From assembly GCA_019096065.1 (NCBI GenBank), contig JAGUCH010000002.1, positions 13,776,501 through 13,840,500 on the forward strand: a stretch of DNA of 64,000 nt, in the 5' to 3' direction. Position 1 is the first letter of the stretch, and each line of letters opens with the position of its first letter. Below, piece by piece: positions 1 through 9,855 of this stretch. Origin of the DNA: Paracyclopina nana. Its lineage: Eukaryota; Arthropoda; Copepoda; Cyclopoida; Cyclopettidae. The position numbers were made by a program, and so were the translations under genes. The notes beneath the pieces are model-generated. The model had not been told where the DNA came from. It saw nothing but the letters and a program-made list of their open reading frames with translations, and did no database searches.

Positions 1-22
1 TTCAGTGCGAATAGACTAAAAA

Positions 23-862
23 TCAAAATTCCACTTTATTGACAGCATCAGAAATGTAGTCGAACTTCTCGGGATTGCGCTTCGTATAGTCGCGATGATA
101 GTTTGAGTTCCCATAAGGTGAATTAAAAGGCCTATACCAACTTCGGTTGCCCTCCTTTTTATGCGTCCCAGTTGTCATTTTGAGACGGTCCTCTTGCAAA
201 GGTCCTTCGCCAAGGAGTCTCTTCGACACCTCCCCAATTTTAGGGTGGTAGAAGAACTTCCCATCATGAGTCACTTTGGCATTGTTGACGTCAAAGTCCT
301 TTTCAGAGGGAATCCCGTTGGGGAATTCGACTGGAGTGATTTCTATCAAGTGCTTGATGCGATAGAGCAACGCGTTATAATAAGACAGGTTGGGCAAGGC
401 CACTACTTTTTCCAATTTGCACTTCACACCAAGGCCTATTCTTTCACAGTCCATTTTGTGCCACCAGGGGACCCCCTTCAAAGGCTGCACACGCTTGACA
501 AGAAGGACAGGAGAAGGTTTGTAATCTGCCGGCCATGGTTGTTCACCTTTATGAGGAAAGTAGACCATATCAAGATCAGTTTCGTCATCAATATCCTCTG
601 GGTTTTCTCGGAACTGGGAAAACTTGATTGGATCTCCAATTCCGGGCTCTCGCTGCCAAACGTCAATGTTTTCAGAATGGCACATATTGGCAATCAAGTC
701 CTTGGCCTCTGGACTAATGCCCGTCTTATTGCTGCCTCCTGTAATGTAATAATTTCGGCCTCGCGCCATTGTTCGCACTATCCCTGATGAAGAAGGCACA
801 CAAGTTGATCTGGCCAAGCCACTAGGCAATGAGGCCTTCAAGAACACTTTAGAGGCGAGCAT
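23..862 (-). CDS. mRpL30: Mitochondrial ribosomal protein L30 (uL30m)
   Basis: This is a single-exon gene of 279 aa with its stop at 23-25. The product is a component of the large subunit of the mitochondrial ribosome. The L30 ferredoxin-like core lies at about residues 118-175, with the recognisable stretch LLVKRVQPLKGVPWWHKM followed by ERIGLG. The N-terminus (ASKVFLKASLPSGLARST) is basic, Ser/Ala-rich and poor in acidic residues, as expected of a mitochondrial import signal. The ATG at 862 is the furthest upstream in frame. The protein is longer than bacterial L30 (about 60 aa), as is usual for the animal mitochondrial form with N- and C-terminal extensions. The gene is divergent to the RBM39-like gene, with 321 bp between start codons. 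Its poly(A) site would lie outside the window. Confidence 0.88.
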   Translation of the reverse strand: MLASKVFLKASLPSGLARSTCVPSSSGIVRTMARGRNYYITGGSNKTGISPEAKDLIANMCHSENIDVWQREPGIGDPIKFSQFRENPEDIDDETDLDMVYFPHKGEQPWPADYKPSPVLLVKRVQPLKGVPWWHKMDCERIGLGVKCKLEKVVALPNLSYYNALLYRIKHLIEITPVEFPNGIPSEKDFDVNNAKVTHDGKFFYHPKIGEVSKRLLGEGPLQEDRLKMTTGTHKKEGNRSWYRPFNSPYGNSNYHRDYTKRNPEKFDYISDAVNKVEF

Positions 863-1183
863 TTCTACTCCATCAATTAATGTTTACAATGTTATTTACA
901 AAAACATTCGACCCACGTCGTTTCCCGACAATTTGCTACTTGGCGACTTTTTAAAAAAATGCCATCCATTGCATTGTGCAGTTTTTCCATAATTAACAAT
1001 TTCATTTCAAGATGTAAAATAAGCAATATTAATAAACGAAAAGACACGTTAAGAGAAAAAAATAGGTTATTCAATATAGCAAACTCTATAAATAAGTTCG
1101 TCTTAAGTTGCATTACATCGTAATAGCCAATCTGGTCTCTGAAATAAAGGTATGTGATTACATGGCACCTTTTCCCCTCAAAT
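863..1183. promoter_or_regulatory. Divergent intergenic region mRpL30 / RBM39-like
   Basis: This AT-rich interval of 321 bp lies between two start codons on opposite strands, so it must contain both 5' UTRs and both promoters. I see no convincing TATA box, RNA gene or further coding sequence. Confidence 0.4.
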
Positions 1184-2140
1184 ATGGATCTTGAAAAGTT
1201 CCACCAGCTTTATAATTTTCGCAAGAGGACTCCAGAGGAGTTGCAAGCATTGCAAGAAACCTCAAGAGGCTCATCATCAAGCAGATCAACATCGAGGAGC
1301 TCAAGCACGTCTTCGTCATCATCTAGTTGTTCATCAAGGAGAAGTCGAAGTCGTTCCCTACCCTACAGTGTGGCATCTCGATCGTCCAGCAGTTCAAGCT
1401 CACCATCCTCATCTTCAAGCTCATCATCATCCAGAGCAACTTCTCGTGATTATTGGAGTGAAGACTCTGACGAAAATGTAGAAGCAATCGATGCACTTTT
1501 AGAAGCTCCCTACAAGAAGAAGAGGACAGGCAGAGATAAAGGGAGACAAGCCTCAAAACGAGCAAGATACAGCAACAGTCCTTCTCCAGTAAAATATAAT
1601 CATGCAGTAGTAGTTACCCAGCTGTCAGAGGCAATCAGCAGAAGGGATATAGGCAATTTATTCACCAAAGTGGGAAAAATACAAGACATTCTACTTATTT
1701 TTTGCCCGAAGCAAAGAAAATTCAAAGGAATGGCGAGAGTGGAGTTTCGCAATATTGAATCAGTGATCTTGGTAAGAGAGTTTAGTTATCGTTTTATCAT
1801 ACATGGTGATTGTTTAATGTTATAGGCTTTGGGACTTAATGGGACTTATTATAGGGGAAATACCATAGTGGTCCAACCTTCAACAAAAGAAGAAATTCTT
1901 CTTGATGATACATTAATGAGCCCCATGACTCTGAAAGCTGAACTTACTGAAGACAGCCCAATCAAATTTCATGATGACGCTCTCCGAAAACAATTTGAAC
2001 AATTTGGCAAAATCACCAATTTTGAGACGATTGACGCTCATTGCATGGTTACCTACAAGAGAACAATTCATGCCCTTGAAGCCATGCATGAATTAGCGAT
2101 ATACCAGAAAAACCTCATAATCACTGTAATCTCAAAGTGA
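1184..2140 (+). CDS. RBM39/CAPER-like RNA-binding protein
   Basis: Exons 1184-1771 and 1826-2140 encode 300 aa. The intron is 54 bp, phase 0, with donor gtaaga and acceptor ttatag. The N-terminal part is a Ser/Arg low-complexity domain (about residues 25-95). It is followed by VEAIDALLEAPYKKKR, which resembles the conserved N-terminal motif of RBM39/CAPER. The first RRM (about 136-215) has the pattern AVVVTQLSEAI..., KFKGMARVEF and YRGNTIVVQPS, close to RBM39 RRM1. A second, weak RRM-like half follows (about 235-295). The protein is much shorter than RBM39 (about 530 aa), so it is probably a diverged paralogue acting in splicing or transcription. The ATG at 1184 was chosen because in-frame sequence upstream has only a GTG. 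Confidence 0.65.
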
Positions 2141-2274
2141 CATTTCATAAAAATGTACTCGTAATTCGACTAATATTCGACTCAAATTTTCACATAGAGA
2201 AAAGCCCAATCTTGAGCACTCATTTAGAAGTTATCTAAGAACAAATTATTACAAACTACACCTCCTGTCATCGT

Positions 2275-2294
2275 GCCTCCGTGGCGCAATCGGC

Positions 2295-2331
<37 letters not shown>

Positions 2332-2348
2332 GAGCCCACCCGGGGGCG
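2275..2348 (+). tRNA. tRNA-Asn (GTT)
   Basis: The 74-nt cloverleaf has acceptor arm GCCTCCG/CGGGGGC (one G-T pair), D arm GCGC/GCGC, anticodon arm TTCGG-CTGTTAA-CCGAA and T arm GGTGG-TTCGAGC-CCACC. The anticodon is GTT. There is no intron, and the discriminator is G. Internal A and B boxes are intact. A T-rich stretch (2353-2363) follows as a Pol III terminator. Confidence 0.95.
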
Positions 2349-2449
2349 ATAACTTTTGCTTTTTTCTTATCTTAGTATTATTTGTTATGAAAATAATAAC
2401 ATCAAAAATAGAAAAAAATCAACTAAAATTGGTACAAAAATAAAAAGTA

Positions 2450-2522
2450 TGTTTCCGGCCGGGTTCGAACCGGCGACCTTGCGCGTGTGAGGCGCACGTG
2501 ATAACCACTACACTACGGAAAC
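2450..2522 (-). tRNA. tRNA-Val (CAC)
   Basis: Read on the minus strand, the 73-nt cloverleaf begins GTTTCCG and has anticodon arm TGCGC-CTCACAC-GCGCA (anticodon CAC), with the acceptor closing CGGAAAC. The T arm is GCCGG-TTCGAAC-CCGGC. The discriminator is A. It lies about 100 bp from tRNA-Asn on the opposite strand, so the two are convergent. Confidence 0.95.
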
Positions 2523-2719
2523 TTGTATAAACTTTTGTTTGTAAGAAAGCTTAATAAAACAAATGCACTTAAAGAAATTAAAATTGAGACAACTACGTTT
2601 AAAAGAAAAATATTTGTTATATATTCATATCTACTTTGTACCCTTCTCATGTGATATTCTGTGATACATAAGGCATATAGAATGAAAGCATCATGAGTTG
2701 ACTACATTTATTAAGCTAA

Positions 2720-3425
2720 TTATTTAGAATCTTTAGACTTTTTGGTCACCATATCTTCATCTGGATTCAAGTAAGGATTCTTAAAGTCCTTCCATCGGTC
2801 CTTGTTCTCTTCTTCGCCGGGCATCACTTTATACTCGTCATATTTGGGGAAAAAGTTCTTCTCGTGATCCAGAGGCAAAGAAGGCCCAACATATCGACCC
2901 TCAGCAATGAGTTCAGCTTGCCTTTTCCTTTCAAGCTCAGCTGCGTTTCTCTGTTTCATTAAAAAAGGTATAAGTCAGTTGCGTAAGTAGGAGTTACATA
3001 ACAGTAGTATTTTCACTTTTTTAATATCTGCCAATGCTTGACTTTGGATGAGCTGCTGAATTGTAGGAGGATCATCTCGTCGATGCCGCAACCAAGATTC
3101 CCATTCTGAAGGTAATTCGGCATCGAACCCAGCAATTTCATTCATGTTCCTCACATCATGATGCCCAGAAGTGTCACTGGTGTACCATCTTCGAGCCCTT
3201 CTTCGCCCAAGTCTATTGACGGAAAAAGATCGCTCGTAAACTCGAAAGAAATAACCATTACTAATTATACCTTGGATTAGGTGGAATTTCATAGTATTTG
3301 TTCCCATTGAAGTCCTCACCAACAATGACGGCTTCTTGATCTTGATGGCGGCCATATCTGACAGACTGCCAAAAGTTGGTGAAAAGTCGAGTTAAGACAC
3401 CTGGTCGCATTGGAGGCTTTGCCAT
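2720..3425 (-). CDS. NDUFAF2: NDUFAF2 (mimitin), complex I assembly factor
   Basis: Exons 3271-3425, 3017-3212 and 2720-2950 encode 193 aa. The phases agree (a split Arg codon at the first junction, phase 0 at the second). The family is a mitochondrial chaperone of complex I assembly related to NDUFA12. Supporting motifs are GEDFNGNKYYEIPPNPR near residues 35-52, RRWYTSD after the first junction, and ELPSEWESWLRHRRDDPPT, equivalent to the IPTEWEAWIRRTRKTPPT block of the vertebrate protein. The gene follows SMYD4 on the same strand after 146 bp. An acceptor-like site (ctttag) sits 38 nt upstream of the ATG, and the SMYD4 poly(A) signal precedes it, so these two may be co-transcribed. Confidence 0.82.
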
Positions 3426-3571
3426 TGTCAGTACACGACGATTTGACGAGTTTTGCAATATTTCTAAAGATGTCTTATAGTTGTTTTGCTATCGAGCTAT
3501 CAATGGACTAGATGCAGTGCTTCCAGATTTTTAAAGTTTAACTACATTGGGAAAAAAGCCAGGTTTATTCT

Positions 3572-5802
3572 CTAGATTTTTAACAATGATCCATGAAGAA
3601 TCCACGATAAGTTAAACATTGTCTTCTCTGCCATCAAGTAATAAGCATGTGGCTTGCCAAATGTTTCCTCTAAAAGTTTGATGAATTCAACACAATAAGA
3701 AAAGGCTTTCTTGAAGTTGCCATTCTTCTGCTCAAGGTTGATGTTTGAGCCTAGCTTTTGGATCTTGATCATTTGCTGATACAACACCATGCCATCGGAG
3801 GTGTCGATTTTCAGCTGGTCTTCCTTGATATCCTCAAGCCCTTTGGGCAATTTCTCAGCAGTTGGCCACTGATTGATGCAAGGTGGGCATTTGCAATTGA
3901 AAAAATATCTTGATTTCAAGTAGGCTTGCCTCGCATCGTAGCTCTTTTCGGCATAAGTTGATGCGTACAGGGCGCAAATCTGTTATTGAAAGGTTGCGTG
4001 ATAAAAAGTGTTCTTAAATGTTTCGAAATGGCTTTACCTCTTCCCCTTCCAGGATTGTGCGATTAGCCATGAAAATCGTCGCCCCTGAACTGTGAAATCT
4101 CAGCGTATTGGGATCACAGCTATGATTCAATAGAACCATTGCAGGAGAAAGGCTTCCGCCCACAGAAGCCACAGTGCCCTCCATTAAATTGGAGGCATGG
4201 GCTTCATAAATGCCCATTTCATGAGCATTAATGTTGGAGATACTCATCAAATGCATCAGTAGCTTGAGCAAGTATGTCTCATCTCTTTCTTGTGCTTTTG
4301 ATTGAGCAAAAAAATTCACTTTTTGCATGCAAGCCAGGAAAAAGCTGGCAACAAAGGCTTGAAAATGCAACCTTTGCAACGACATGGCAGTCTCAGAGCT
4401 CTGGAGATTAAAAATCGTTTTCAAATCATTTGAATCATATAATTGATTTTCAGCCATGTTGATCCCATATTTTAGATCCTGTTGGGTAAACAGGTCTTTT
4501 CGATTTTCGAGGAAATAAGTGAGAGGTTTGCTTAGGACTGCCCTCAAAACAATGTGCCACTCAGTTTGAGTTATATTAGCAGCCTCTAGAGATGCCAGCA
4601 AAGAAGATTCACTGGGATGGTAAGTTGCCATGGCTTTTTGCTTGCATATTTCTCCACAAAAAACATCCTGCAAATAATGATAAATTAAAAAGGAAACGTG
4701 GCGTATTAAAAGTATTTTAATTACCTTAGTATTTATGGTACTCGGTATCATATCTTGAGCTGGCTTCAAACATTGCGTGCACACTTTTCCCCTGAAATTG
4801 AGGGCTGCAAAGTTGAAATCGCTCTTTTCCACCATGATAACTTCTCCGCACTCGATTTTTCGAGTTGCCACCGCATGCCTTCCCTTGTCATTAGAATGCA
4901 CAATTTGCACAGTTTTGCTAAAACTGGGCATTTGGCGATTGACACCCGTTAACATGGGTGTCACATCTTCTTCGTCAGCATTAAAAGGTGCATTTTTATC
5001 ACCCTTTTTATTACGGGCTTTGCTAGACTGCAATGACTTGTCCACTTCTTTGAGAAAAGACTCGATATTTTCCTTGCCGTATGATTTCCCGAATTTAAGA
5101 GCTGCTTCAAAGGAGTGAATAGCTTCTTCGAAAAATCCCAGCTTGATGCAACATTTTCCTTTACGGTCGTACAATTTATGAGCCAAATGGTCAGGGTAAC
5201 GTGATTCTAGAGCCCTTTGAACATCACGAATGCATGCTTTGTATTCGTTCAATTGGAAAAACACCGCAGACCTGAATTCAGCAAAAACAGAAAGAAATTT
5301 TGTGCCATGTTAGAGCATACTGCATTATTTTACCTATTGGCATAGGCCAACGCAATCATAGAGGGTTGGACTGCAAACGAAATCGCTTTATTGTAGCCCT
5401 CAATTGCTGCCTAAGTCACGCACTTTATGATTCAGGTAAAAAAGTGTGTATAGTTTTTCGAAATACCTTCATCTGTTTTTGCTGGTAAAACTTGTTGCCT
5501 TGTTCCCTGAAGATGGTGGAGGCATCGTCACTTTTTTCAATGGGTTTGGCCTCAATCAGGCTTTCAAAATTGACAGAGGATAAAAACTCCTTTACAAATT
5601 CGAGTTGAGCCTCTTTTATCTCCTCTGGAGAAGACACTATGACGTCTATCTGGGCTATCTATAAAGGGAGAATGATGGCTATTTTAAAGACATTTGAATC
5701 ACAGCCTCTCACCTTGTCAGGATGACTGATGCACCACTCTCTGTACAGTTTGTCAATAAGTCCCTTGGGCTCACCGAGAAGCTCCTCCAAGTGGTCTTCC
5801 AT
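3572..5802 (-). CDS. SMYD4: SMYD4-like SET and MYND domain protein
   Basis: Six exons (5713-5802, 5467-5658, 5334-5410, 4725-5271, 4038-4667, 3572-3979) encode 647 aa with consistent phases. TPR-like helices span about residues 70-190. A MYND remnant lies at about 285-320. The SET core contains NHSCDPN at about 483, and the post-SET cysteines CKCPPC lie at about 541. SMYD4 proteins are putative lysine methyltransferases and, from family work, HDAC partners in muscle. The order TPR-MYND-SET is typical of SMYD4. The MYND finger is degenerate: CTQC and FCGEIC are present, but the second Cys pair and the final His/Cys ligands are not in place. Intron 4 (4668-4724) is 57 bp with no in-frame stop, so retention would insert 19 residues without breaking the frame. 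The start at 5802 is the first ATG in frame. Confidence 0.82.
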
Positions 5803-6400
5803 GCTTTTACAGTAGCAAGTAGTCGACCAAAATAATCCCTTAGAACTTTGTTGGCCATTTGCCAATTATTGAGCAAGTGCATCAATCTGTGCAGAAACTG
5901 GTAAAAATTGCGTCAATTATTCAAAAATGGAACCAAATTAAAATGAATCTTTTTGGCATGCATGGTTCTCTTTGATAATTTCATTCTGGCAGATCGGTAC
6001 GGGAAATTTGAACCATAAATGGCTCTTTTCACGAAAGGGAAAGTAGCCACATCTGGAAGCGCGTCTAGGTAAAAGAGATTTTACTACAGCAGACTGAGCG
6101 TCATTTTCCTGGGCATTCATTTTTCCGCAAAGTAGCAAAGGGTCAAAATCATGCGACAAATGCAGGTGCAATTGACATTCAAAAATTCAAATCAAATTTT
6201 GAATCGATTAGGCTACCGAGAATGGCCGGTTTTGGAAATAGAAAACCTGTGTGACCTTTATCAGGTAATAGATCGGTCCCACCTTTGGGCTATTGTTTAC
6301 TTTTCGGAATTTTCGCATCAACAGCAGTGCTCAGCCAGTATTTTTGTAGCCCTCATTCTGAGCCTGGTGTGAACTCCGTGATGTCTTCCACTACCTAAGC
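5803..6400. promoter_or_regulatory. Divergent intergenic region SMYD4 / C2H2 gene 1
   Basis: This region of 598 bp separates divergent start codons. It holds a short open frame (6151-6261) ending at a good donor-like site, CAG/gtaata. No downstream acceptor gives an open junction to the ATG at 6401, so I treat it as 5' UTR or chance. No other structure is evident. Confidence 0.35.
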
Positions 6401-9400
6401 ATGAACCTTGAAGATCCGTCGTCGCCTGGAGGGGGCGGCCAGCAGGCTCCGAAGAAAATCGAGGCGTATCAGTGCAACTTGTGTCCGGCCGTCTTTGGGT
6501 TCAAGTTCAACGCAAAGCGACACTTCCAAAAACTCCATCCAGATGACGAGTATGACGGCTCAAAGATTGCCAACATCAAGTTCAAGTGCTACGTGTGTCA
6601 CTTCGGCCTCGACACGTACGGCAGCCTTGAGGCGCACTTTGCGCAAGTCCATGCGGATCACGTGCTGAATCCTGAGAAGGTATTTTTGGGCGACACGCAG
6701 ACGACTGCCGCCACCTTTCAGTCGGTCAAACGCATGAAAACACCTTCGAAGCGTAAAAGACCTGCCGAATCCTCGTCACGGCCTCCTTCTGCCAGCTCGT
6801 CGACTGGGTCGATTCACCAAAACAACCAGCAGCAGATGCAGGGAGGGGCCCACAGGTGCCACTTTTGCGGCTACCACCTCCAAAGCGAGGCTGCCTTGGC
6901 CAATCACATGATGCTGGCCCACCCAGACAACGGAAACAACGCCATGCCGCCTTCCTATGTTGGCGATGTCTTTTGCAACTCGTGTAATTTTCGTTGTGAT
7001 AACCCCCAATCGTTGGAGCTACACATGCAAACCATGCACCACGTTCAGCCTCAGGCTCCGGAAAACAATGATCTGGCGAGGTCCCCGGCCTCCTACATGC
7101 ATGCCTATCCGCCTAGCGGAAATCACCCACAGCAGCCACAACTAAGTGACCCTTATTCCGACTTCAAGGTCGAGGAAGACAGACAGCAATATGATCAAAT
7201 GCACTATCAGCATCATCACCAGCCGTACGGTCATCATCATCACCACCCTCCTCCACCACTACAGCATCCGCAGCCTTATGATCAAGGATATCATCCTCAG
7301 CAGCAGCAGCAGCAGCAAGAAGGATACCACCATTACCCTCCACATCACGAATACTACCCTCCCAATCACCATGAGCAGCAGCCTCCAGGACCCGGCTATG
7401 GGTATTATGGCTATCCTCCTCAGCAGCCGCATCAGCCACCGCCGCCGCCGCCGCCGCAAATGCTGAGCCCTCCACACCCATATCAACATTTACCGCCTCC
7501 GCTACCCCCGCCTCCGCAACAGCAGCACGTTCCCTCCCAAGAGTCCTCAAATCATCAATATCAGCAAATGGCTCCTCAAAAGCTGGAGGCGGATTTGGAT
7601 GATGACCACAAAGACGCCGCCGCTGCTGCTGCTGCCAACGAAGCTTTAATGGGCAACACCGATCTGCAATCAAGCCAAACTGCAACCTACTCGCCTTACT
7701 CGCAACAACCAAACATAGACTCATCCTCGCCGAGGTCCAACGGAGGCAACAACAATATCAAGCAGCGCCGAACCAACATTGGCAAAATGTTCCAGACTCA
7801 CATTTGCTACAAGTGTGACTCTCGGCTTGCCAAGCTCGACTGTATCAAGATGCATTTCAAGAACAAGCACCCCGAAACCCCGCTGGATCTCAACAAGGTC
7901 ATGATCTCCAGGGTCGTTTGCTACATTTGCGCCACCCGTAAAAAGGAGTATGCCATGCTCGGCAGACATTTCACGGTGGAGCACCGTGGACACGAAATAG
8001 ACCCCTACAAGATCGGTATGGATGAGCCGACTCCCTTCAATTTGAGTGCGGAAGAGGAGGCCGAATTGGCCAAATTTCCCATTCCCCAGCCTCCCAACCA
8101 CGATCAGTATAACAAGACCATGATGAAAAAGCAGCAGCATAAAAATACGACGACGCAAAATAACGAATCTATTGATAATGAAAGCACTATGGATAGCCTT
8201 ATGTCCGAGCCAGCCGAGGAACAAGTGGTGAAGAAACCTCGACGCATGCCAATATCTGCTGCCTTCAAGAACAACAAGTGCCTTGTATGTGGCAAGGCCT
8301 TCTCCAGAATCACAACGGTGAAAAAGCACTTCCTTGAGCATCACTCTTCTGAAGAGTTTGACAAGTCCAAGATTGAGGTGACCCAGCTGCCATGCTACTT
8401 GTGCACCACCCTGTTTACGGACTCGAGGCACGCCCTGCGCCACTTCGAGACCAACCATCCTGGGGTGGTGTTTGAGGTTGGCAAGATTCGAGCACCTCTG
8501 GGTGTGGAAATGACCAACGGCTCCGAGGACATTGATGAGTCTTCCCAAAACCTTTTGCTCGATGAAAACTTTAAAAGCATAATGAAGAACGATAGTGATG
8601 AGGATAACGGTGAGGACATTGAGGACGAGGACGAGGATGATGTGGATGAGGACAATAGCGAAGATGGAAAAAGGCACGGATTTCGCTGTTACTTGTGCAA
8701 CTTTTGGTGCTCCAGCCTTGAAGCGTTTCAGGCTCATTTTGCGCCCGGCTCCAAGGCTCACGACCACATCATCTCTCACTCCATCATTTGTCCATTGTGC
8801 AAGGAGCATATGGAAACAACGGACGAGATGTTCGATCACATGACCAAGATGCATAGTTCGGGAAAAGATAGCTTGGCTAGTAGCAACAATAAAAATTGTG
8901 TAGAATCATGCTAAAAGAGTATTTTTGCGATTATTATGAAATAATAGTCACCAAACTATTGTTTTCTTTTTTTACAGGCTCCTCATGCTCAACAACTGCT
9001 GGACCAACAACCATGATGCCGGCCAAGAAAAAGAGGGGAAGGCCAAAAAAGAACAGAATTGACCTCTCTGCACTAAGTGAGCCATTGACTGGCACTATCA
9101 AGAAGAAGAAAAAGCGGGGCCGGCCAAAGAAGGTGAAAGTGTCTCTGAAAATAAGCGTGCCTATGGAATGGGGTGAAATATTGGACTCGTGTAACAATAT
9201 TAAGAAGAAAAGTGAGATCGGAAGTGCTGTCTCACAAGAAGCTCTTGGCCAATTTTGTGACTCATCCGACCTGAATGGCACTTTAACAATTCTCAGTTGG
9301 TGCGACCTATTTTGGACCGAGCACTGTCGTATCATCACAAAAAAGAATGGCTTTACTGATGGCTGTTCACTGATCTCTTTTGGAGAAGAGGATAGCGGTG

Positions 9401-9669
9401 TTTGCTCAACGACCAACAAAAGCTGTGACAGTGACTCCTTTGACGACCAACCAGATGATGAAAATCAAAATGTTGACAAAGAAGCACCTCTTCCAATCTC
9501 CGTCGAGGAGACAGGCCCAAATTTTGACCCTCTTTTGTACTTCACTCTTTTTCTAGAAGAAGAAGTGGAACCTGACGCGTTGTCAAATGTGTATTTTTGT
9601 AACTTTTGTAGCTACCGCCGTTCATGCAAGAAAGCTGTCATGCAACATTTGAAAGATGTACACATATAA
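6401..9669 (+). CDS. C2H2 zinc-finger protein with AT-hooks (gene 1)
   Basis: The preferred model is 6401-8897 joined to 8978-9669, giving 1062 aa. I count ten C2H2 fingers before the splice (for example YQCNLC at residue 24, FKCYVC, HRCHFC, HICYKC, IICPLC). They are mostly paired and separated by linkers. Between fingers 4 and 5 (about residues 225-450) is a Gln/His/Pro/Tyr low-complexity domain. Exon 2 adds two AT-hook cores, KKRGRPKK and KRGRPKK, and one last finger (YFCNFC...HLKDVH). The likely role is a DNA-binding regulator in the nucleus; the orthologue is not recognised. The donor is weak (t/gtgtag) and phase 1. Without splicing, the frame stops at 8912-8914 (837 aa). A phase-0 donor 2 nt further on would give yet other ends, so alternative splicing is plausible. 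Confidence 0.72.
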
Positions 9670-9842
9670 GGTGGCATCTTCAGGAGTCAATAATCAGCGA
9701 GTCACAGCTAGTGATATACTATGTCAAGGAAAACATGCCAAATATTGTTCTCATGCTAAAAAACGATATTTATAAACAATAATTCAATGCAACCTGATTT
9801 GGTTCAAAGCAAAAAAGATCATAATTTATTTGCTCTCTTCCA

Positions 9843-9843
9843 G
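9843..9843 (+). promoter_or_regulatory. 3' splice site just upstream of C2H2 gene 2 start
   Basis: The pyrimidine-rich tract tttgctctcttccag ends at 9843, and the ATG in strong context (caccATGG) follows at 9856. No obvious cis 5' exon lies in the 186 bp after the stop of gene 1. Confidence 0.55.
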
Positions 9844-9855
9844 GTTCGTGTCACC

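Noticed and set aside
161-787. 208-codon open frame on the plus strand
   Set aside because: It lies antisense to the well-supported mRpL30 coding sequence and has no domain of its own.
5803-5865. Longer SMYD4 N-terminus
   Set aside because: The open frame extends upstream only to a TTG; the first in-frame ATG is at 5802.
6151-6261. Possible upstream coding exon of C2H2 gene 1 with a good donor
   Set aside because: Every nearby acceptor gives a stop in the required phase, and the ATG at 6401 stands well alone.
7721-8854. 377-codon open frame on the minus strand
   Set aside because: It is the antisense shadow of C2H2 gene 1; the regular finger codons keep the opposite strand open.
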